64,000 nucleotides of DNA from Streptomyces sp. ICBB 8177 (GTDB lineage: Bacteria > Actinomycetota > Actinomycetes > Streptomycetales > Streptomycetaceae): the NCBI RefSeq assembly GCF_003144095.1, contig NZ_NSKH01000018.1, positions 1,408,540 through 1,472,539 of the forward strand, in the 5' to 3' direction. Position numbers and translations under genes: made by a program. Below the pieces are notes generated by a model that had not been told where the DNA came from, made no database searches, and saw only the letters and a program-made list of their open reading frames with translations. Each line of letters starts with the position of its first letter. Position 1 is the stretch's first letter. Positions 35,153-44,493 of the stretch are shown in pieces.

Positions 35153-36409
35153 GTGGCAGCACCGCAGAACTACCTCGCAGTCATCAAGGTCGTCGGCATC
35201 GGCGGCGGTGGTGTCAACGCCATCAACCGGATGATCGAGGTCGGTCTCAAGGGCGTCGAGTTCATCGCGATCAACACCGATGCGCAGGCCCTGCTGATGA
35301 GCGACGCCGACGTCAAGCTGGACGTCGGCCGGGAGCTGACGCGCGGTCTGGGCGCGGGCGCCAACCCCGACGTCGGCCGCAAGGCCGCCGAGGACCACCG
35401 CGAGGAGATCGAGGAGGTCCTCAAGGGGGCCGACATGGTCTTCGTGACCGCCGGCGAGGGCGGCGGCACCGGCACGGGAGGCGCCCCCGTCGTCGCCAAC
35501 ATCGCCCGTTCACTGGGCGCGTTGACGATCGGCGTGGTCACCCGTCCGTTCACCTTCGAGGGCCGGCGCCGCGCCAACCAGGCCGAGGACGGCATCGCGG
35601 GCCTGCGCGACGAGGTCGACACCCTCATCGTCATCCCCAACGACCGGCTGCTGTCGATCTCCGACCGCCAGGTCAGCGTGCTGGACGCCTTCAAGTCCGC
35701 CGACCAGGTGCTGCTCTCCGGTGTGCAGGGCATCACCGACCTGATCACCACCCCGGGCCTGATCAACCTGGACTTCGCCGACGTCAAGTCCGTGATGTCC
35801 GAGGCCGGTTCGGCCCTGATGGGCATCGGTTCGGCGCGCGGCGACGACCGCGCGGTGGCCGCCGCCGAGATGGCGATCTCCTCGCCGCTGCTGGAGGCGT
35901 CCATCGACGGCGCCCGCGGTGTGCTGCTGTCCATCTCCGGCGGCTCCGACCTCGGCCTGTTCGAGATCAACGAGTCCGCCCAGCTGGTCAGCGAGGCCGC
36001 CCACCCCGAGGCCAACATCATCTTCGGCGCCGTCATCGACGACGCGCTCGGCGACGAGGTCCGGGTCACCGTCATCGCGGCCGGGTTCGACGGCGGCCAG
36101 CCGCCCACCAAGAACCGCGACAAGGCGCTCGGTTCGTACGGCTCACGGGACGAGAACGCGGGGTCGTCCGCCGCGTCGGGCGCGCCGCGGGTCGGCAGCC
36201 AGCCCACCGAGTCGCCGCGTCCGGCCTTCAGCGGCCTGGGCAGCGTCGCCCCCCGCGAGTCCGCCGAGACGCGCGAGGAGCAGCCGGAGCCCGCGGCCAA
36301 CGCGACCGAGACGCCGAGCAGCACACCGCTCACGCCCCAGGTCCCCCCGGCCCGGCCGTACACCGACACCCAGGCCGAAGAGCTGGACGTCCCCGACTTC
36401 CTGAAGTGA
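35153..36409 (+). CDS. ftsZ: Tubulin-like division GTPase FtsZ
   Basis: The cytoskeletal GTPase forming the Z-ring ladders of sporulating hyphae and vegetative cross-walls. The 418-residue protein starts with the Streptomyces sequence [26 protein letters not shown]. The tubulin signature GGGTGTG is at 103-109, the T7 loop is in [22 protein letters not shown], and a disordered linker (about 320-408) leads to the conserved C-terminal peptide LDVPDFLK, which binds SepF and other partners. GTG 35153 follows GAGGCGAGAGG. The 277-bp leader suggests several promoters. The stop overlaps pgeF by 4 bp. Confidence 0.98.
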   Translation: MAAPQNYLAVIKVVGIGGGGVNAINRMIEVGLKGVEFIAINTDAQALLMSDADVKLDVGRELTRGLGAGANPDVGRKAAEDHREEIEEVLKGADMVFVTAGEGGGTGTGGAPVVANIARSLGALTIGVVTRPFTFEGRRRANQAEDGIAGLRDEVDTLIVIPNDRLLSISDRQVSVLDAFKSADQVLLSGVQGITDLITTPGLINLDFADVKSVMSEAGSALMGIGSARGDDRAVAAAEMAISSPLLEASIDGARGVLLSISGGSDLGLFEINESAQLVSEAAHPEANIIFGAVIDDALGDEVRVTVIAAGFDGGQPPTKNRDKALGSYGSRDENAGSSAASGAPRVGSQPTESPRPAFSGLGSVAPRESAETREEQPEPAANATETPSSTPLTPQVPPARPYTDTQAEELDVPDFLK

Positions 36410-37179
36410 TAGGCCTCCACACGTACACGGGCGGCGCCCACTTCGCCTTCACCGACCGGTGGGGCGGGGTGAGCGCCGTTCCGTACGAGCAGCTGAACCT
36501 CGGCGGCGCGGTCGGCGACGACCCGAAGGCCGTGCTGGCCAACCGCGCGCTCGCCGCCCGCGCGCTCGGGCTCGACCCGGCCGCCGTCGTCTGGATGAAC
36601 CAGGTGCACGGCAACGACGTCGCCGTGATCGACGCCCCCTGGGGGGACGACCCGGTCCCCGCGGTCGACGCGATCGTCACCGCCCGCCGCGGCCTGGCTC
36701 TCGCCGTCCTCACCGCGGACTGCGTACCGGTCCTGCTCGCCGACCCGCACGCCGGGGTGGTCGCCGCCGCACACGCGGGCCGCCCCGGCATGGTCGCCGG
36801 CGTCGTCCCCGCCGCGGTCGCGCAGATGATCCGGCTTGGGGCGAGCCCGGAGCGGATCACCGCGTTCACCGGCCCGTCCGTCTGCGGCTCCTGCTACGAG
36901 GTGCCGGCCGCGATGCGCGACGAGGTCGCGGGCGTCGAGCCGGCCGCGCGGGCTCAGACCTCCTGGGGCACCCCCGCGGTGGACGTCGCCGCCGGAGTCC
37001 ACGCCCAACTCGCCCGCCTCGGGGTGGGGATGCGTGAGAAATCCCATATCTGCACCCTCGAATCGCCCGACCACTTCTCGTACCGGAGGGACCGCGCCAC
37101 CGGCCGCCTCGCCTCCTACGTCTGGCTGGACGACGAGCAGCCGGAGCCGACCACGCCGACCGACGGTGAGCGACCATGA
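36406..37179 (+). CDS. pgeF: Peptidoglycan editing factor PgeF (YlmD/YfiH)
   Basis: A 257-residue protein of the DUF152 (laccase domain) family. In E. coli the family member removes wrongly incorporated serine from UDP-MurNAc peptides, and related proteins act as purine nucleoside phosphorylases. The conserved metal ligands His69 (NQVHGND), Cys106 ([10 protein letters not shown]) and His123 (AAHAGRPGM) are present. GTG 36406 overlaps the ftsZ stop, so the two are coupled, as in other Gram-positive dcw clusters. Confidence 0.9.
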   Translation: MIGLHTYTGGAHFAFTDRWGGVSAVPYEQLNLGGAVGDDPKAVLANRALAARALGLDPAAVVWMNQVHGNDVAVIDAPWGDDPVPAVDAIVTARRGLALAVLTADCVPVLLADPHAGVVAAAHAGRPGMVAGVVPAAVAQMIRLGASPERITAFTGPSVCGSCYEVPAAMRDEVAGVEPAARAQTSWGTPAVDVAAGVHAQLARLGVGMREKSHICTLESPDHFSYRRDRATGRLASYVWLDDEQPEPTTPTDGERP

Positions 37180-37910
37180 ACGACAGTGACATCACGGACA
37201 GAAAGGCCCAACTGGCCGCGAACCTGGCACGCGTCGAGGACCGCATCGCCGCCGCCTGCGCCGCCGCCGGACGTTCCCGGGACGAAGTGACCCTCATCGT
37301 GGTCACCAAGACCTACCCGGCGAGCGATGTGAGGTTTCTCGCGGAACTCGGCGTCACCCAGGTCGCGGAGAACCGCGACCAGGAGGCGTCGCAAAAGGCC
37401 GCGGACTGTGCGGACGCGGGGTTGACCTGGCACTTCGTGGGCCAGTTGCAGACCAACAAGGCGCGTTCCGTGGTGCGTTACGCGGACTTCGTCCACTCCG
37501 TCGACCGTATGCGCCTCGTGTCCGCTCTGTCCGATGCTGCTGCGCGGACCGGCCGGGAGGTCGGCTGCCTGGTGCAGGTCGCGCTCGACGCCCCGTCAGG
37601 ATCCGTGGGCAGCCGGGGAGGCGCCGCGCCGGAGGACGTGGCCGCGCTGGCCGACGCGGTCGCCGCCGCCGACGGCCTGCGGATCGAGGGGGTGATGACC
37701 GTGGCCCCGCTGACCGGCCGGTATGCGGGGCAACCGCGGGCTGCATTCGATCGGATGAGGGAAATCGCGTCCGCCCTGCGCGAGACGCATCCGGCTGCCA
37801 CGATGGTGTCGGCGGGGATGAGTTCGGACCTCGAGCACGCCGTGGCCGCCGGTGCGACACATGTACGCGTCGGTACTGCGGTACTCGGAGTCCGTCCCGG
37901 GCTCCGGTAA
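37176..37910 (+). CDS. YggS/YlmE-family PLP homeostasis protein
   Basis: A 244-residue single-domain PLP-binding protein of the alanine racemase fold. Lys45 in LIVVTKTYPASDV is the expected Schiff-base lysine. NRDQEASQK, WHFVGQLQTNK, HSVDRMRL and the C-terminal SAGMSSDLEHAVAAGATHVRVGTAVLG are diagnostic. Members buffer PLP and have no clear catalytic activity. ATG 37176 overlaps the pgeF stop (ATGA). The conserved position between pgeF and sepF suggests a link with division that is still unexplained. Confidence 0.93.
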   Translation: MNDSDITDRKAQLAANLARVEDRIAAACAAAGRSRDEVTLIVVTKTYPASDVRFLAELGVTQVAENRDQEASQKAADCADAGLTWHFVGQLQTNKARSVVRYADFVHSVDRMRLVSALSDAAARTGREVGCLVQVALDAPSGSVGSRGGAAPEDVAALADAVAAADGLRIEGVMTVAPLTGRYAGQPRAAFDRMREIASALRETHPAATMVSAGMSSDLEHAVAAGATHVRVGTAVLGVRPGLR

Positions 37911-38035
37911 CGTCACCAAGAAGTCGGACCACAGCAGAAAATATGGTCATGCTCCGTCAGTTCGCGGAGCTGGCCCAGTGGATCCCCCTCACCTGGTGAC
38001 GGTGCCGATCCACCACAGAGCGGAGGACGTAGAGC

Positions 38036-38599
38036 ATGGCCGGCGCGATGCGCAAGATGGCGGTCTACCTCGGCCTCGTGGAGGACGATGGGTACGACGG
38101 CCCGGGGTTCGACCCCGACGACGAGTTCGAGCCCGAGCCGGAACCGGAGCGGCCCGTCCGGCAGCAACACCAGCCGCCGCAGGAGGAACCGCCCCGCGTC
38201 GTGCACGCGCCGGCACCCCGGGAACCACGGATCGCCCCAGTGGCATCCATCACACCTGAACGCCGCACTCTGGAGAAGAACGCACCGGTGATCATGCCCA
38301 AGGTCGTGTCGGAGCGGGAGCCGTACCGGATCACGACGCTCCACCCCCGCACGTACAACGAAGCCCGTACGATCGGGGAACACTTCCGGGAGAGCACCCC
38401 GGTGATCATGAACTTGACGGAGATGGACGACACCGACGCCAAGCGCCTGGTCGACTTCGCCGCCGGCCTGGTCTTCGGTCTGCACGGCAGCATCGAGCGG
38501 GTGACCCAGAAGGTGTTCCTGCTGTCTCCTGCTAACGTCGATGTCACGGCGGAGGACAAAGCCCGGATCGCCGAGGGTGGATTCTTCAACCAGAGCTGA
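38036..38599 (+). CDS. sepF: Cell division protein SepF
   Basis: A 187-residue membrane-associated FtsZ anchor. The N-terminal [18 protein letters not shown] can form the amphipathic membrane-binding helix. An acidic/Pro linker (about 20-75) precedes the SepF domain (about 95-180: [70 protein letters not shown]). Lacking ftsA, actinobacteria tether FtsZ through SepF. ATG 38036 follows GGAGGACG. The 125-bp gap holds a possible -10 (TATGGT, 37942-37947). Confidence 0.95.
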   Translation: MAGAMRKMAVYLGLVEDDGYDGPGFDPDDEFEPEPEPERPVRQQHQPPQEEPPRVVHAPAPREPRIAPVASITPERRTLEKNAPVIMPKVVSEREPYRITTLHPRTYNEARTIGEHFRESTPVIMNLTEMDDTDAKRLVDFAAGLVFGLHGSIERVTQKVFLLSPANVDVTAEDKARIAEGGFFNQS

Positions 38600-38661
38600 G
38601 ACGACGAGCACGAGGAACCGGACCGACAGGGCCGGCGGAGACCAGGGGAGAGGGAAGCGCG

Positions 38662-38946
38662 GTGAACATCGCACTACAGGTGCTCTACATCGCGTTGATG
38701 TGCTTCCTGATCGTGCTGATCTTCCGGCTGGTGATGGACTACGTCTTCCAGTTCGCCCGATCGTGGCGTCCTGGCAAGGCCATGGTGGTCGTACTGGAAG
38801 CCACCTACACTGTCACCGATCCGCCACTCAAGCTTCTGCGGCGGTTCATCCCGCCGCTGCGTCTCGGGGGCGTGGCGCTCGACCTGTCCTTCTTCGTACT
38901 GATGATCATCGTCTACATCCTGATCTCCGTCGTGGCCAGGCTGTGA
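38662..38946 (+). CDS. YggT/YlmG-family membrane protein
   Basis: A 94-residue protein with two membrane helices (about 5-30 and 68-92) and the YggT-family pattern (VTDPPLKLLRRFIPPLRLGGVALDLSFFVLMIIVYIL). Family members are conserved beside sepF in Gram-positive bacteria and chloroplasts and affect division or nucleoid distribution, with unknown mechanism. GTG 38662 follows GGGGAGAGGGAAG. Confidence 0.9.
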   Translation: MNIALQVLYIALMCFLIVLIFRLVMDYVFQFARSWRPGKAMVVVLEATYTVTDPPLKLLRRFIPPLRLGGVALDLSFFVLMIIVYILISVVARL

Positions 38947-38950
38947 ACGA

Positions 38951-38956
38951 TACGGT
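38951..38956 (+). promoter_or_regulatory. Candidate divIVA -10 element
   Basis: TACGGT lies 36 bp before the divIVA start codon, just after the yggT stop. This gives divIVA its own short-leader promoter in addition to read-through. Confidence 0.4.
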
Positions 38957-38992
38957 CTTGCCGAATGCCGACGATCACGTTGAGGTGAAGAG

Positions 38993-40108
38993 ATGCCGCT
39001 GACCCCCGAGGACGTTCGTAACAAGCAGTTCACGACCGTCCGCCTCCGAGAAGGCTATGACGAGGATGAGGTCGACGCCTTCCTCGACGAGGTCGAAGGA
39101 GAGCTGACCCGGCTCCTGCGGGAGAACGAGGACCTGCGGGCGAAACTCGCCGCGGCCACCCGAGCCGCCGCGCAGAACCAGCAGCAGGGCATGCGCAAGC
39201 CCGAGCAGCAGGAGCGGCCCGGGGCCCCCGTGCCCGCCGCCATATCCGGACCGCAGCCGGTGCCGCCGGGCCAGCAGCACCAGCAGCAGATGGGCGGACC
39301 GCCCCAGCTGCCCGGCGCACCCCAGCTGCCGGCCGGGCCGAGCGGCCAGCACGGCCCGCAGGGTCCCATGGGCCCCGGGCCGATGGGACAGGGCCCGATG
39401 GGCCCGGGTCCGATGGGGCAGGGGCACCCGATGCAGCAGCCCGGTGGCCACCCCATGCAGCAGCAGGGCCCCGGCGGCGACAGCGCCGCCCGCGTCCTGT
39501 CGCTCGCGCAGCAGACCGCCGACCAGGCGATCGCGGAGGCCCGTTCCGAGGCCAACAAGATCGTCGGCGAGGCCCGCAGCCGCGCCGAGGGCCTGGAGCG
39601 GGACGCCCGCGCCAAGGCCGACGCGCTGGAGCGGGACGCGCAGGAGAAGCACCGCGTGGCGATGGGCTCCCTGGAGTCCGCGCGCGCCACGCTGGAGCGC
39701 AAGGTCGAGGACCTGCGCGGCTTCGAGCGCGAGTACCGCACCCGCCTGAAGTCCTACCTGGAGAGCCAGCTGCGTCAGCTGGAGAACCAGGCGGACGACT
39801 CGCTCGCCCCGCCGCGCACCCCGGCGGCCGCGTCGCTCCCGTCCTCGTCCTCCATGGGCGGCGGCACGATGGGCGGCTCGATGGGCAGCGGCATGGCGGC
39901 GGCCGGCGCGATGGGCCACTCCACGGGCGGCAACCAGACGTACGGCGGCCAGCAGATGGGCGGCGGCAACCAGACGTACGGCGGCCAGCAGCAGATGTCC
40001 CCCGCGATGACCCAGCCGATGGCACCGGTCCGCCCGCAGGGCCCGCAGCCCCTGCAGCAGGCGCCGACCCCGATGCGCGGTTTCCTCATCGACGAGGACG
40101 ACAACTGA
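38993..40108 (+). CDS. divIVA: Polar growth determinant DivIVA (Wag31)
   Basis: The coiled-coil protein that marks hyphal tips and directs apical wall growth; it is essential in Streptomyces. The 371 residues comprise the N-terminal DivIVA domain (LTPEDVRNKQFTTVRLREGYDEDEVDAFLDEVEGELTRLLREN), a Pro/Gln/Gly/Met-rich linker (about 60-165) with GPMG repeats, a long coiled coil (about 175-265), and a second Gly/Met/Gln-rich tail with two NQTYGGQQ repeats. ATG 38993 follows GAGGTGAAGAG. A strong terminator follows the gene. Confidence 0.97.
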   Translation: MPLTPEDVRNKQFTTVRLREGYDEDEVDAFLDEVEGELTRLLRENEDLRAKLAAATRAAAQNQQQGMRKPEQQERPGAPVPAAISGPQPVPPGQQHQQQMGGPPQLPGAPQLPAGPSGQHGPQGPMGPGPMGQGPMGPGPMGQGHPMQQPGGHPMQQQGPGGDSAARVLSLAQQTADQAIAEARSEANKIVGEARSRAEGLERDARAKADALERDAQEKHRVAMGSLESARATLERKVEDLRGFEREYRTRLKSYLESQLRQLENQADDSLAPPRTPAAASLPSSSSMGGGTMGGSMGSGMAAAGAMGHSTGGNQTYGGQQMGGGNQTYGGQQQMSPAMTQPMAPVRPQGPQPLQQAPTPMRGFLIDEDDN

Positions 40109-40134
40109 ACGCCTGCGCAGGCAGGTAGGCACGT

Positions 40135-40178
40135 AGGGCCGGGCCCCTGGGAGATCCTCCCCGGGGCCCGGCCCTTTT
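40135..40178 (+). terminator. divIVA intrinsic terminator
   Basis: Arms 40135-40147 and 40163-40175 are exact 13-bp complements. An inner GGGAG/CTCCC stem (40149-40153 and 40157-40161) extends the helix across one mismatch. TTTT (40175-40178) follows, so this is a classical terminator and the end of the dcw transcript. Confidence 0.9.
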
Positions 40179-40215
40179 GTACGCGGAGGGTGGTCGGAGT
40201 GGGGGCGGGGGCGGG

Positions 40216-40658
40216 TTCGGCACCGCCGGATCCCGCTGACGGGGTTGCTCGCCGTCGCGGCGGAGAGATGGGGTGCGGTAAGGGCAAGGATTGAGGCTGA
40301 GCGCGGAGGCCGGGGCGAGGTCGGCACCGCCGGGTCCCGCTGATGGGGTTGCTCGCCGTCGCGGCGGAGAAAAGACGACGGATGCGGTGACAGCGGCGAG
40401 AGCTGTCCGTGCTGCTGCCGGTGTCGAGAACCGGCCGAGCTACTGCCCCGAGAACGCGAGAACGAGGGAGCTGCTGCCGCAACCGGCATCTTTCCGCCGC
40501 GACGGCGAGCAACCACAGCGGGGGTGACCGGCGGTGCCGTGCCGTGCGAGGCCGGGGCCCGTGTTCGTCGCAGGCGTGAGTGCGGGGGCGGTGCGAGCGG
40601 CGTTCGCCTATGACCGCCGCAGCGGTGAGCAACCACAGCCGTGCTGATCGGCGCCGCC
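40216..40658. repeat. Four-copy ~50-bp repeat family between divIVA and ileS
   Basis: Two direct copies (40216-40265 and 40321-40370) share GGGGTTGCTCGCCGTCGCGG and flanking CGGCACCGCCGG-TCCCGCTGA. Two inverted copies follow: 40491-40539 is close and 40611-40658 more diverged, with core GAGCAACCACAGC. The surrounding 40180-40756 shows no gene that I can support. The two direct and two inverted copies could fold into large hairpins. Confidence 0.75.
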
Positions 40659-40756
40659 CGGCCCACCCCAGGCCCCCGCACTCAGGTGCCAAAGGGCCGT
40701 ACGCCCTGCGGGGGCGGTCCGTCCGCCCCCGCAGCACCCTCGGACCAGCGACAGCG

Positions 40757-43700
40757 TCACTGCTTGCGGAGGCGGAACGTCAGGCCCAGGGGCTCGTCGA
40801 CGAAGGCCTCGCCGTACGTGGCGTCGCCCTCGCCGGAGGCGAAGTCCGTCGCCAGGACCTCCTCCGCCACCAGCCCGCCGTGCTCCGTGAGCGCGGCGGC
40901 CAGCTCGTCGCCGGAGGCGACCCACCGCACCGCGATCCGGTCCGCCACGTCCAGCCCGCTGTTCTTGCGCGCCTCCTGGATGAGCCGGATCGCGTCCCGG
41001 GCCAGGCCCGCCCGCCGCAGCTCCGGCGTGACGTGCAGGTCGAGCGCGACCGTCGCACCCGCGTCGGACGCCACCGACCAGCCCTCACGCGGGGTCTCGG
41101 TGATGATGACCTCCTCCGCGGACAACGGCACCGTCTCGCCGTCGACCACCACGGACGCCGTGCCCTCGCGCAGCGCCAGCGACAGCGCCGCCGCGTCCGT
41201 TTCCGCGATCGCCTTGGCGACCGGCTGCGTGCCCTTGCCGAAGCGGCGGCCCAGCGCGCGGAAGTTGGCCTTGGCCGTGGTGTCCACCAGCGAACCGCCG
41301 ACCTCGGACAGCGACGCGAGCGCGGAGACGTTCAGCTCCTCCGTGATCTGCGCGCGCAGGTCCTCCTCCAGCGCCTCGAAGCCCGCCGCCGCGACCAGCG
41401 CCCGCGACAGCGGCTGCCGGGTCTTGACCCCCGACTCCGCCCGCGTCGCCCGGCCCAGCTCGACCAGCCGCCGCACCAGGGCCATCCGCTGCGACAGGCC
41501 CGCGTCGATCGCCGCCTCGTCCGCCTCCGGCCAGGACGCCAGGTGCACCGACTCCGGCGCGTCCGGCGTCGTCGGCACGACCAGGTCCTGCCAGACGCGT
41601 TCGGTGATGAACGGCACCAGCGGCGCCATCAGCCGGGTCACCGTCTCGATGACCTCGTGCAGGGTGCGCAGCGCCGCCGCGTCGCCCTGCCAGAAGCGGC
41701 GCCGGGAGCGGCGCACGTACCAGTTGGACAGGTCGTCCACGAACGACGACAGCAGCTTGCCCGCGCGCTGGGTGTCGAACGACTCCAGAGCGTCGGTGAC
41801 GTCCCGCACCAGCGTGCCCAGTTCACCGAGGAGCCAGCGGTCCAGCAGCGGCCGTTGCCCCGGCGCCGGGTCCGCCCCGCTCGGCGCCCAGCCGGAGGTG
41901 CGCGCGTACAGCGCCTGGAAGGCGACGGTGTTCCAGTAGGTCAGCAGCGTCTTGCGCACGACCTCCTGGATGGTGCCGTGCCCGACCCGCCGGGCGGCCC
42001 ACGGCGAGCCGCCCGCGGCCATGAACCACCGCACCGCGTCCGCGCCGTGCTGGTCCATCAGCGGGATCGGCTCCAGGATGTTGCCCAGGTGCTTGGACAT
42101 CTTGCGGCCGTCCTCGGCGAGGATGTGGCCCAGGCACACCACGTTCTCGTACGACGACCGGTCGAAGACCAGCGTGCCGACGGCCATCAGCGTGTAGAAC
42201 CAGCCGCGGGTCTGGTCGATGGCCTCGGAGATGAACTGCGCCGGGTAGGTGCGCTCGAACACCTCCTTGTTGCGGTACGGGTAGCCCCACTGCGCGAACG
42301 GCATCGAGCCGGAGTCGTACCAGGCGTCGATCACCTCGTCGACCCGCGTCGCGGTCTCGCCGCACTGCGGGCAGCCGAAGGTGACCTCGTCGATGTACGG
42401 GCGGTGCGGGTCGAGGCCCGACAGGTCGCGGCCGGACAGCTGCGACAGCTCGGTCAGCGAGCCGACGCAGGTGAGGTGCTCCTGCTCGCAGCGCCAGATC
42501 GGCAGCGGCGTGCCCCAGTAGCGCTTGCGGGACAGCGCCCAGTCGATGTTGTTGTTCAGCCAGTCGCCGAAGCGGCCGTGCTTGACCGACTCCGGGAACC
42601 AGTTGGTGCGCTCGTTCTCCCGAAGCAGCTTGTCCTTGATCTGCGTGGTGCGGATGTACCAGGACGGCTGCGCGTAGTAGAGCAGCGCGGTGTGGCAGCG
42701 CCAGCAGTGCGGGTAGCTGTGCTCGTACGGCACGTGGCGCAAGAGCAGGCCGCGCGCGTCGAGGTCGGCGACCAGCGTCTCGTCGGCCTTCTTGAAGAAC
42801 TGCCCGCCGACCAGCGGCAGCACGGCGTCGAACGTGCCGTCCGGGCGCACCGGGTTGACCACCGGCAGGCCGTAGCCGCGGCAGGTCTTCAGGTCGTCCT
42901 CACCGAACGCGGGCGCCTGGTGGACCAGGCCGGTGCCGTCCTCGGTGGTGACGTACTCGGCGTTGACGACGAAGTGCGCGCCGTCGATCTCCACCAGGTC
43001 GAACGGACGGCGGTAGGCCCAGCGCTCCATCTCGCGGCCGGTGAACGACTGCCCGGTCGCCGTCCATCCCTCGCCGAGCGCCTTGTCCAGCAGCGGCTCG
43101 GCGACCACCAGCTTCTCGGAGCCGTCGGTGGCGACCACGTAGGTCACGTCCGGGTGGGCGGCGACGGCGGTGTTGGACACCAGCGTCCACGGCGTGGTCG
43201 TCCACACCAGCAGGGACGCCTCGCCGGCCAGCGGTCCCGACGCGAGCGGCAGCCGCACGTAGACCGAGGGGTCGACCACGGTCTCGTAGCCCTGCGCCAG
43301 CTCGTGGTCGGACAGGCCGGTCTCGTCACGCGGGCACCAGGGCGCCACGCGGTAGTCCTGGACCAGCAGGCCCTTGTCGAAGATCTGCTTGAGCGACCAC
43401 CACACCGACTCCACGTACTGCGGGTCCATCGTGCGGTACGCGTTGTCGAGGTCCACCCAGTAGCCCATGCGCCGGGTCAGTTCGGCGAAGGCGTCGGTGT
43501 GCCGGGTCACCGACTCGCGGCACTTGGCGTTGAACTCGGCGATGCCGTACTTCTCGATGTCCTGCTTGCCGGTGAAGCCCAGCTCCTTCTCCACCGCCAG
43601 CTCGACCGGCAGCCCGTGGCAGTCCCAGCCGGCCTTGCGGGGCACGTGGTGGCCGCGCATGGTCTTGAAGCGCGGGAAGACGTCCTTGAAGACGCGGGCC

Positions 43701-43885
43701 TCGATGTGGTGGGCGCCCGGCATGCCGTTGGCGGTCGGCGGGCCCTCGTAGAAGACCCACTCCGGCCGGCCCTCGCTCTGCTCCAGCGAACGGGTGAAGA
43801 CCTTGTTCTCCTGCCAGAACGCGAGCACCTCGTGCTCCAGCGCGGGCAGGTCTACCTGGGCGGGGACCTGGCGGTACTGCGTCAT
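40757..43885 (-). CDS. ileS: Isoleucyl-tRNA synthetase IleS
   Basis: Charges tRNA-Ile and edits misactivated valine. The 1042-residue class I synthetase has the HIGH-region motif as PTANGMPGAHHIEARV (about residues 50-65), an editing domain with TTPWTLVSNTAVAAHPD, and KMSKH at about 595-599. The sequence resembles the eukaryote-like type of bacterial IleS, some of which resist mupirocin. ATG 43885 is chosen over ATG 43894: the GGAGG directly abuts the latter but lies nine bases before the former. A T-box leader precedes it. Confidence 0.94.
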   Translation of the reverse strand: MTQYRQVPAQVDLPALEHEVLAFWQENKVFTRSLEQSEGRPEWVFYEGPPTANGMPGAHHIEARVFKDVFPRFKTMRGHHVPRKAGWDCHGLPVELAVEKELGFTGKQDIEKYGIAEFNAKCRESVTRHTDAFAELTRRMGYWVDLDNAYRTMDPQYVESVWWSLKQIFDKGLLVQDYRVAPWCPRDETGLSDHELAQGYETVVDPSVYVRLPLASGPLAGEASLLVWTTTPWTLVSNTAVAAHPDVTYVVATDGSEKLVVAEPLLDKALGEGWTATGQSFTGREMERWAYRRPFDLVEIDGAHFVVNAEYVTTEDGTGLVHQAPAFGEDDLKTCRGYGLPVVNPVRPDGTFDAVLPLVGGQFFKKADETLVADLDARGLLLRHVPYEHSYPHCWRCHTALLYYAQPSWYIRTTQIKDKLLRENERTNWFPESVKHGRFGDWLNNNIDWALSRKRYWGTPLPIWRCEQEHLTCVGSLTELSQLSGRDLSGLDPHRPYIDEVTFGCPQCGETATRVDEVIDAWYDSGSMPFAQWGYPYRNKEVFERTYPAQFISEAIDQTRGWFYTLMAVGTLVFDRSSYENVVCLGHILAEDGRKMSKHLGNILEPIPLMDQHGADAVRWFMAAGGSPWAARRVGHGTIQEVVRKTLLTYWNTVAFQALYARTSGWAPSGADPAPGQRPLLDRWLLGELGTLVRDVTDALESFDTQRAGKLLSSFVDDLSNWYVRRSRRRFWQGDAAALRTLHEVIETVTRLMAPLVPFITERVWQDLVVPTTPDAPESVHLASWPEADEAAIDAGLSQRMALVRRLVELGRATRAESGVKTRQPLSRALVAAAGFEALEEDLRAQITEELNVSALASLSEVGGSLVDTTAKANFRALGRRFGKGTQPVAKAIAETDAAALSLALREGTASVVVDGETVPLSAEEVIITETPREGWSVASDAGATVALDLHVTPELRRAGLARDAIRLIQEARKNSGLDVADRIAVRWVASGDELAAALTEHGGLVAEEVLATDFASGEGDATYGEAFVDEPLGLTFRLRKQ

Positions 43886-43891
43886 CGGATC

Positions 43892-44182
43892 CATCCTCCG
43901 GCGGACACGTCGTCATCACGTCTTCCGTCGGAGGGACGAGAGCCGCCGCCTCGCGGCCGTGCTCCCGCGGTACCACCCTCCTTGGCCGCCGGGCGCGCCA
44001 CACGCTCGCTCCCTTCGGCCCTCTCGTTGGGCCGCGACGCCGGTTCTACTCGCCCGCCGCACGTCCTGCGGGCTTTCTTCCGACGGCTCCGGGGTGATCT
44101 TCACACCGCGCACGCCTCCGGGCTCGCACCGTCCCCGGCTCGCTCATGGCTGCGTGCGGCGCTACTCGTCCCCATCCACGCC
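43892..44182 (-). ncRNA. T-box leader of ileS, AUC specifier
   Basis: On the minus strand the T-box AGGGTGGTACCGCGG (complement of 43965-43979) contains UGGU, which pairs with the ACCA end of tRNA-Ile. Upstream, GAAGATCACC presents AUC (complement of 44096-44098) as specifier codon for isoleucine. No terminator with a T-run lies between the T-box and the ileS start, and the Shine-Dalgarno lies within the leader end. Control is therefore probably translational, as described for actinobacterial ileS T-boxes. Confidence 0.9.
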
Positions 44183-44493
44183 TTTCGCTGCGCCCAGTGT
44201 ACGGGGAGCGGAGGCGCGGATTCGCCCGGTTACCGCCGCGGGCGGCCGGGCGGCGGGCCCGGAGGACGGGTTCCGGGCCGGGCGCGGGGTGCGGTGCGTG
44301 CGGCGCTATGGGGTGTTACCTGGCCGTACCGGCATACCTGCCGGGCAGATGGGCACAACGGATGCAGACGTGCCTGCCGAGCGGGCTACTCGGGCGGCGT
44401 GCCCCGTTGCTGCGGGTCAGGAGTCGATTTATCGTTCCGGCACGATTCGCGAGCAAGATCACACAATGTGCCAAATACGAAGGGGCCGCGTCC

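Noticed and set aside
40216..40658. Repeat family as a CRISPR array
   Set aside because: Copies are unevenly spaced, in both orientations and diverged; there are no cas genes.
43886..43894. ileS start at 43894
   Set aside because: The Shine-Dalgarno GGAGG touches this ATG, leaving no spacing; the ATG nine bases later is properly spaced.
44146..44493. 116-residue extension of the H1-like/DksA protein
   Set aside because: It reads into the ileS T-box leader on the other strand; the ATG at 44494 has a ribosome binding site and begins the Lys/Ala-rich domain.
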